35,833 nucleotides of DNA from an uncultured Eubacteriales bacterium (GTDB lineage: Bacteria > Bacillota > Clostridia > Oscillospirales > Oscillospiraceae): positions 1 through 35,833 of the forward strand of contig OMTF01000044.1 in the NCBI GenBank assembly GCA_900313925.1, given 5' to 3'. Shown here piece by piece: positions 35,600 to 35,833 of the stretch; the first letter of the stretch is position 1, and every line of letters starts with the position of its first letter. The translations under genes and the position numbers were made by a program. The notes under the pieces are model-generated. The model worked only from the letters and a program-made list of their open reading frames with translations, was not told the origin of the DNA and made no database searches.

Positions 35600-35833
35600 G
35601 TTCTTTGTCAAATGTTGGGGTAAATCCCAAAAGAAAAGAATATAGGTGTTAAATTAATGGATCACGAGCTGGGTGTATACCTGGCTCGTGTATTTTAGTC
35701 GCAGTTACCCCGTAGTTATATTTAGTAGATTCGTATCAGGCGGCCATAAAAAGGATCCGGCTACGAAAGCGTTTGAAATTTCTTACCCCATAGCAGATAC
35801 GTTTCAGCACCTTGGTTCTATTATTGCAGCCCT
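35600..35833. other. Unassigned right edge with repeats, a hairpin and an incomplete reading frame
   Basis: TTGGGGTAA (35615-35623) is inverted relative to two TTACCCC(A/G)TAG copies, with TTACCCC at 35705-35711 and 35783-35789. A hairpin with arms CACGAGC (35663-35669) and GCTCGTG (35684-35690), and an inner GGT-GTAT-ACC, is followed by TATTTTA. A 13-residue frame MDHELGVYLARVF (35657-35698) runs through it after a weak ribosome site. Another frame is open from 35658 to the window end with a C-terminal part KDPATKAFEISYPIADTF. I cannot assign it. A TTTGTCAAATGTTGGGGTAAAT-like start at about 35605 loosely recalls ends of ISL3-type elements; this is a guess. Confidence 0.35.

Overview
The window comes from the chromosome of a Gram-positive bacterium of the class Clostridia (Bacillota). 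The evidence is strong AGGAGG-type ribosome binding sites, sigma-A promoters with 17-base spacers, an hrcA-grpE-dnaK-dnaJ operon behind a CIRCE operator, AddAB (not RecBCD), a zinc-type L31 and L28, and a lipoprotein-type substrate-binding protein. Base composition is moderate (a little over half G+C by eye). Family-level placement (an Oscillospiraceae- or Lachnospiraceae-like lineage) is only a guess. Almost everything is core housekeeping; there is no CRISPR array, phage module, complete insertion sequence, rRNA or tRNA that I can see.

Layout. 1-2105: glmS with its own promoter and terminator. 2126-2901: an HpcH/HpaI aldolase (minus strand) whose N-terminus is broken by an apparent one-base frameshift. 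3088-6058: a three-gene ABC importer (lipoprotein, permease, ATPase) of the uncharacterised TrpXYZ-like type, whose promoter carries a perfect palindrome over the -10 box. 6121-8270: metG with promoter and terminator. 8317-13129 (minus): htpG, hemW and a membrane-anchored protein with a VanW-associated-type domain. 13354-13968 (plus): a small metallo-beta-lactamase-fold hydrolase. 14045-19603 (minus): the HrcA heat-shock operon hrcA-grpE-dnaK-dnaJ, with a MarR-type regulator as an extra last gene. 19780-27214 (minus): hflX, a YigZ-family gene, dgt, dnaG, rpoD and a polytopic membrane protein, so the macromolecular-synthesis pair dnaG-rpoD is coupled to a dNTPase gene. 27291-27587 (minus): rpmE with promoter and terminator. 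27588-28195: a gene-poor gap with a start-less reading frame directly after addA. 28196-35114 (minus): addB-addA. 35247-35600 (plus): rpmB with tandem terminators. 35600-35833: an unassigned end with inverted repeats.

How the genes work together. The main themes are protein quality control (HrcA, GrpE, DnaK, DnaJ, HtpG), replication and transcription initiation (DnaG, RpoD, Dgt), double-strand break repair (AddAB), translation (MetG, L28, L31, HflX) and cell-envelope precursor supply (GlmS). The less ordinary points are the palindromic operator of the ABC importer, the frameshifted aldolase, the hflX start region lying just behind the rpmE terminator with no good canonical start codon, the start-less reading frame behind addA, the MarR gene appended to the HrcA regulon, and the repeat-bearing right edge. 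I do not see a clear new multi-gene system; the findings are local and are scored accordingly.
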